This document shows positions 7,148 through 9,338 of a DNA stretch of 9,338 nt, in pieces. The position numbers and the translations under genes are program-made. Every line of letters begins with the position of its first letter. Within the stretch, counting starts at the first letter, position 1. Origin of the DNA: Mycobacterium sp. (GTDB lineage: Bacteria > Actinomycetota > Actinomycetes > Mycobacteriales > Mycobacteriaceae); the NCBI GenBank assembly GCA_023264755.1, contig JAHFVB010000156.1, forward strand, positions 1 through 9,338, given 5' to 3'. Below the pieces are notes generated by a model. It had not been told where the DNA came from and ran no database searches. It was given only the letters and a program-made list of their open reading frames with translations.

Positions 7148-7775
7148 CGACATCACCACCCCCATCGACGGGGTCATCCGCATCGAGACCTCGCCACGGG
7201 AACAGGCCACCCCGATCATCATGGAGATGATGCGGTCGGTCTACCCGCACGATCAGGTGTTCGGCGAGTTCTGCACCGTCAACGCCTACGTCGACTGCCC
7301 ACCGGACGAGCTGTTCGGGTACCTGTCGGACACCCGCAGCCTGGAGGAGTGGACCTACAGCCTGCGCGGGTTCACACCCACCGAGGAGCCCGGATTGTGG
7401 TTAGCCTACGACCGGTTGGGCTCGGAGACCGAGATCTACACCCGCACCGTGTCGAATGCACAGGCCCGCACCGTGGACTACCACTGTGCGTGGGATCAGG
7501 GCAAGCACCTTTGGATGATCTACCTGATGCGGGTGGTGGATGCCCAGGTGGTGTTCGACAAGCCCGGTTCGGTGGTGTTGTGGACCAACTGTCACCACCC
7601 GTTCTACGACCGAAATCCCTATCCGGAAACTGCTCCGCAGGAGCGTCCGGTCTGGGTCGGCGACTTCTGGGACATGTTCGGTGCAGGGCATGAACTGGAA
7701 CTGAAGAACCTCAAGGCGATCGCCGAGTACCGCCACCACAACGGCCTGCCGGTGACCCCGGCCTGGATGAGCTGA
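7128..7775 (+). CDS. SRPBCC/START-fold protein, possible cyclase or ligand-binding protein
   Basis: A 215-aa soluble protein. Residues about 45-205 look like a SRPBCC (Bet v 1/START-like) domain: the entry segment TVNAYVDCPPDELFGYLSDT (50-69) with SLEEWTYSL (71-79) is the typical strand-helix of polyketide cyclase/dehydrase-like members, and the last part AGHELELKNLKAIAEYRHH (186-204) fits the long C-terminal helix that closes the pocket. The first 45 residues precede the fold and are not recognised. A CHHPFYDRNPY segment (155-165) is an unusual cluster of Cys, His and Asp that could line the pocket or bind metal. The gene lies between the ThDP enzyme and the KAS III-like gene, so it probably acts on or holds an intermediate of the same pathway. 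No catalytic function can be assigned from sequence alone. Confidence 0.75.
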   Translation: MSLPALDDITTPIDGVIRIETSPREQATPIIMEMMRSVYPHDQVFGEFCTVNAYVDCPPDELFGYLSDTRSLEEWTYSLRGFTPTEEPGLWLAYDRLGSETEIYTRTVSNAQARTVDYHCAWDQGKHLWMIYLMRVVDAQVVFDKPGSVVLWTNCHHPFYDRNPYPETAPQERPVWVGDFWDMFGAGHELELKNLKAIAEYRHHNGLPVTPAWMS

Positions 7776-7783
7776 GAACCGCC

Positions 7784-8809
7784 GTGAACGATCAGAAGAC
7801 CGTCAGTTTGCTCGACCTGTCCACCTATCTGCCCGGTGCTCCGATTGGAGCCGACTACTACGCACAGTTCGCCGACTCCGACGACCTGCGCGACAACCTG
7901 ATGTTCCGCGCCCCGAAGTTCCGTCACCACGTGGGTGAGGACGAGACCGCCGTCGACATGGTCGAACGGGCCGCCGCAGGGCTGCGGGACCGGCACGGTG
8001 CCGACGCGTTGGCCAACGTCGACGTGTTGATCACCCACAGTCAGCTGCCCGACGTTCCGTTCTACGGAGGCGGCGGGGCGATGGCGCATCGCCTTGGCAT
8101 GAAACCGAATTGGGTGATCGACCTACACAACGGCGGGTGCGCGGCCTTCGTGCTCGGACTCAAGTTGGCGCGCAACCTGCTGGCGTCCGGTGAAGGGCGC
8201 ACCGCGCTGGTCGCCGTCGCTCAGAACTCGGCGGGGACGGCCTTCGATCAGCCGACCATCCGACGCAAGGCGCAGGCCGCGGTGCCCGGCGACGGGGCCG
8301 CAGTCGGACTGGTCGCGGTGTCGGACGAGTCGCCGATTCTGGACGTCGAGTGCCGCACCTACGGCGAGTACGCCGGGGACATGTCACTGGCCGTCGATCC
8401 GGTGCGCAAGTGGTGGCAGGCGGGTCCCGGCGAAGGTTGCATCGGGTTCACCGAGAGCAATATCACCAAGGTGCTGGCCCGCGGCAACCGGCAGGTGCCC
8501 GAAGTTGCCCTGGCGGTATGCGACCGAATCGGGTTGGCACCCAAGGACCTTGATCTGCTGGTCACCAACCAGCCGAACCGGGTCTTCCTACGGAATTGGC
8601 GCGAAGCCCTGGAACTGCCGCCCGAACGGCACCGCGACACCTTCGACGAGTGCGGCAACCTCTTCGCCGCGGGCATTCCGGTCAATCTCGATCGGGCGAT
8701 CACCGAAGGGCAGGTTAAGACCGGCGACGTGGTGATGATGGCGGCCTTCGCGCACGCAGGTGACTTCGCCGGGGCCGCCGCCATCAAGTGGGGCGGCCGC
8801 ACACAATGA
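7784..8809 (+). CDS. KAS III (FabH)-like 3-oxoacyl-ACP synthase homologue with altered catalytic triad
   Basis: A 341-aa thiolase-fold protein with the FabH-like plan: STYLPGAPI (13-21), RAPKFRHHVGEDETAVDM (42-59), the nucleophile Cys C119 in DLHNGGCAAFVLGL (113-126), the glycine stretch VPGDGAAVGLV (167-177) and the C-terminal GNLFAAGIPVNLDRA (291-305), where N292 matches the catalytic Asn of FabH (GNTSAAS). The FabH histidine motif HQAN is replaced by NQPN (262-265), so the usual catalytic His appears to be Asn262. The family uses Cys-His-Asn to load an acyl group and join it to malonyl units; without the His the decarboxylative step would be impaired or handled differently. It starts with GTG eight bases after the SRPBCC stop and overlaps the aminotransferase by four bases (ATGA). 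It is unlikely to be the housekeeping FabH and more likely a pathway-specific acyltransferase or condensing enzyme. Confidence 0.85.
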   Translation: MNDQKTVSLLDLSTYLPGAPIGADYYAQFADSDDLRDNLMFRAPKFRHHVGEDETAVDMVERAAAGLRDRHGADALANVDVLITHSQLPDVPFYGGGGAMAHRLGMKPNWVIDLHNGGCAAFVLGLKLARNLLASGEGRTALVAVAQNSAGTAFDQPTIRRKAQAAVPGDGAAVGLVAVSDESPILDVECRTYGEYAGDMSLAVDPVRKWWQAGPGEGCIGFTESNITKVLARGNRQVPEVALAVCDRIGLAPKDLDLLVTNQPNRVFLRNWREALELPPERHRDTFDECGNLFAAGIPVNLDRAITEGQVKTGDVVMMAAFAHAGDFAGAAAIKWGGRTQ

Positions 8810-9338
8810 CCCCGCACTTCGCGCTCGCCGACGCCATCGAGGCACTCGAACCGGCGATGAACCCGTTCGCGTTGTCGCTCAACGAGAATCCCTTCCCCCC
8901 GTTGCCGTCCGTGCGTTCGGCGCTGGCCGCGTCGCTCGGCACCGCCAACCGCTATCCGGAGTTCCTGCCCGACCGGTTGCGCACGCTGATCGCGGGCCGG
9001 GTCGGCGTCCGCGACGAGCAGGTGGTGATCGGCGCAGGGGCCACCGGGGTGGCGGTGCAGGTGCTGCACGCCGTCACCAGCCCGGGGGACACCATGGTGT
9101 TGACGTCGCCGACGTTCGACGGGTATCCGATCTTCGCCGAGATGGCGCGGCTGCGCTCGGTCACGGTCGCGCTCGACCGGCACGGCCACCACGACCTCGA
9201 CGCCGTGGCCGACGCCGTCCGCAACGCCCGCGTCGTCGTGCTGTGTCGGCCCCACAATCCCACCGGGACCATCGAATCCGCGGCCGACGTGGAACGCTTC
9301 CTGCGACGCATCCCGTCGGACACCGTGGTGCTGCTGGA
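8806..9338 (+). CDS. PLP-dependent aminotransferase, HisC-like class I/II (partial, 3' end missing)
   Basis: The first 177 residues of a fold-type I aminotransferase are present; the family is about 350-370 aa, so the second half, including the PLP-binding lysine, lies beyond the window. Visible hallmarks of the histidinol-phosphate aminotransferase group are LSLNENPFPPLPSV (23-36), NRYPE (48-52), IGAGATGVAVQVL (75-87, cofactor phosphate region), SPTFDGYPIFAEM (101-113, with the aromatic residue that stacks on PLP) and RPHNPTGT (148-155, with the Asn contacting the cofactor). It is translationally coupled to the KAS III-like gene (ATGA overlap). The context makes a biosynthetic role, amination of an oxo product of the same operon, more likely than histidine synthesis; no other his gene is present. 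True substrate unknown. Confidence 0.88.
   Translation, partial: MTPHFALADAIEALEPAMNPFALSLNENPFPPLPSVRSALAASLGTANRYPEFLPDRLRTLIAGRVGVRDEQVVIGAGATGVAVQVLHAVTSPGDTMVLTSPTFDGYPIFAEMARLRSVTVALDRHGHHDLDAVADAVRNARVVVLCRPHNPTGTIESAADVERFLRRIPSDTVVLL

Noticed and set aside
5410..7230. 606-codon plus-strand frame overlapping the ThDP gene
   Set aside because: It is out of frame with the ThDP enzyme, Arg/Gly/Pro-rich and without any motif; it is a shadow produced by high GC. The overlapping frame at 5417 has a full ThDP enzyme signature.
8359..9255. 298-codon minus-strand frame over the KAS III-like and aminotransferase genes
   Set aside because: It is antisense to two convincing coding regions and shows no motif.
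8806..9338. Calling the last gene hisC
   Set aside because: The motifs are HisC-like, but this group includes many aminotransferases with other substrates, no histidine gene is nearby and half the protein is outside the window.

Overview
The window is high-GC DNA with actinobacterial codon use and carries the gene order methyltransferase (minus strand) / secY-adk-map-sigL-rslA (plus strand). Protein lengths (SecY 441 aa, Adk 181 aa, Map 265 aa) and sequence motifs closely match my memory of the Mycobacterium tuberculosis Rv0731c-Rv0736 block. The source is therefore almost certainly a mycobacterium, probably an environmental Mycolicibacterium-type species, because the DNA after rslA differs from what I remember in M. 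tuberculosis.

Layout. 1-857 (minus): a TIGR00027/LCM-type SAM-dependent methyltransferase, cut by the left edge. 858-1241: a 384-base divergent intergenic region with weak promoter-like signals and an inverted repeat. 1242-3907: the tightly packed housekeeping operon secY-adk-map (protein translocation channel, adenylate kinase, methionine aminopeptidase). 3908-4090: an intergenic region with a clear SigL-type promoter. 4091-5346: ECF sigma factor sigL and its membrane-anchored zinc anti-sigma factor rslA, overlapping by 4 bases. 5347-5416: a short gap with a second, almost identical SigL-type promoter. 5417-9338: a four-gene operon encoding a thiamine-diphosphate (ThDP) enzyme of the acetolactate-synthase superfamily, a SRPBCC/START-fold protein, a FabH/KAS III-like thiolase-fold enzyme and a HisC-like PLP aminotransferase. 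The last gene is cut by the right edge.

How the genes may work together. Two promoters share TGAACCCC-N14-CGTGT, one before sigL and one before the ThDP gene. This suggests that SigL, when released from RslA (probably by oxidation or loss of zinc), switches on its own operon and the adjacent metabolic operon. The enzyme set (C-C bond formation or decarboxylation by ThDP, acyl transfer or condensation by a KAS III-like protein, a SRPBCC small-molecule pocket, amination by PLP) looks like a small-molecule biosynthetic pathway. I do not recognise its product. The KAS III-like protein keeps the nucleophilic Cys (C119) and the Asn (N292) but appears to have Asn262 where the family has its catalytic His, so its chemistry may not be a standard decarboxylative condensation. 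This SigL-linked cluster is the most interesting part of the window.

I see no tRNA, rRNA, CRISPR array, insertion sequence or origin.
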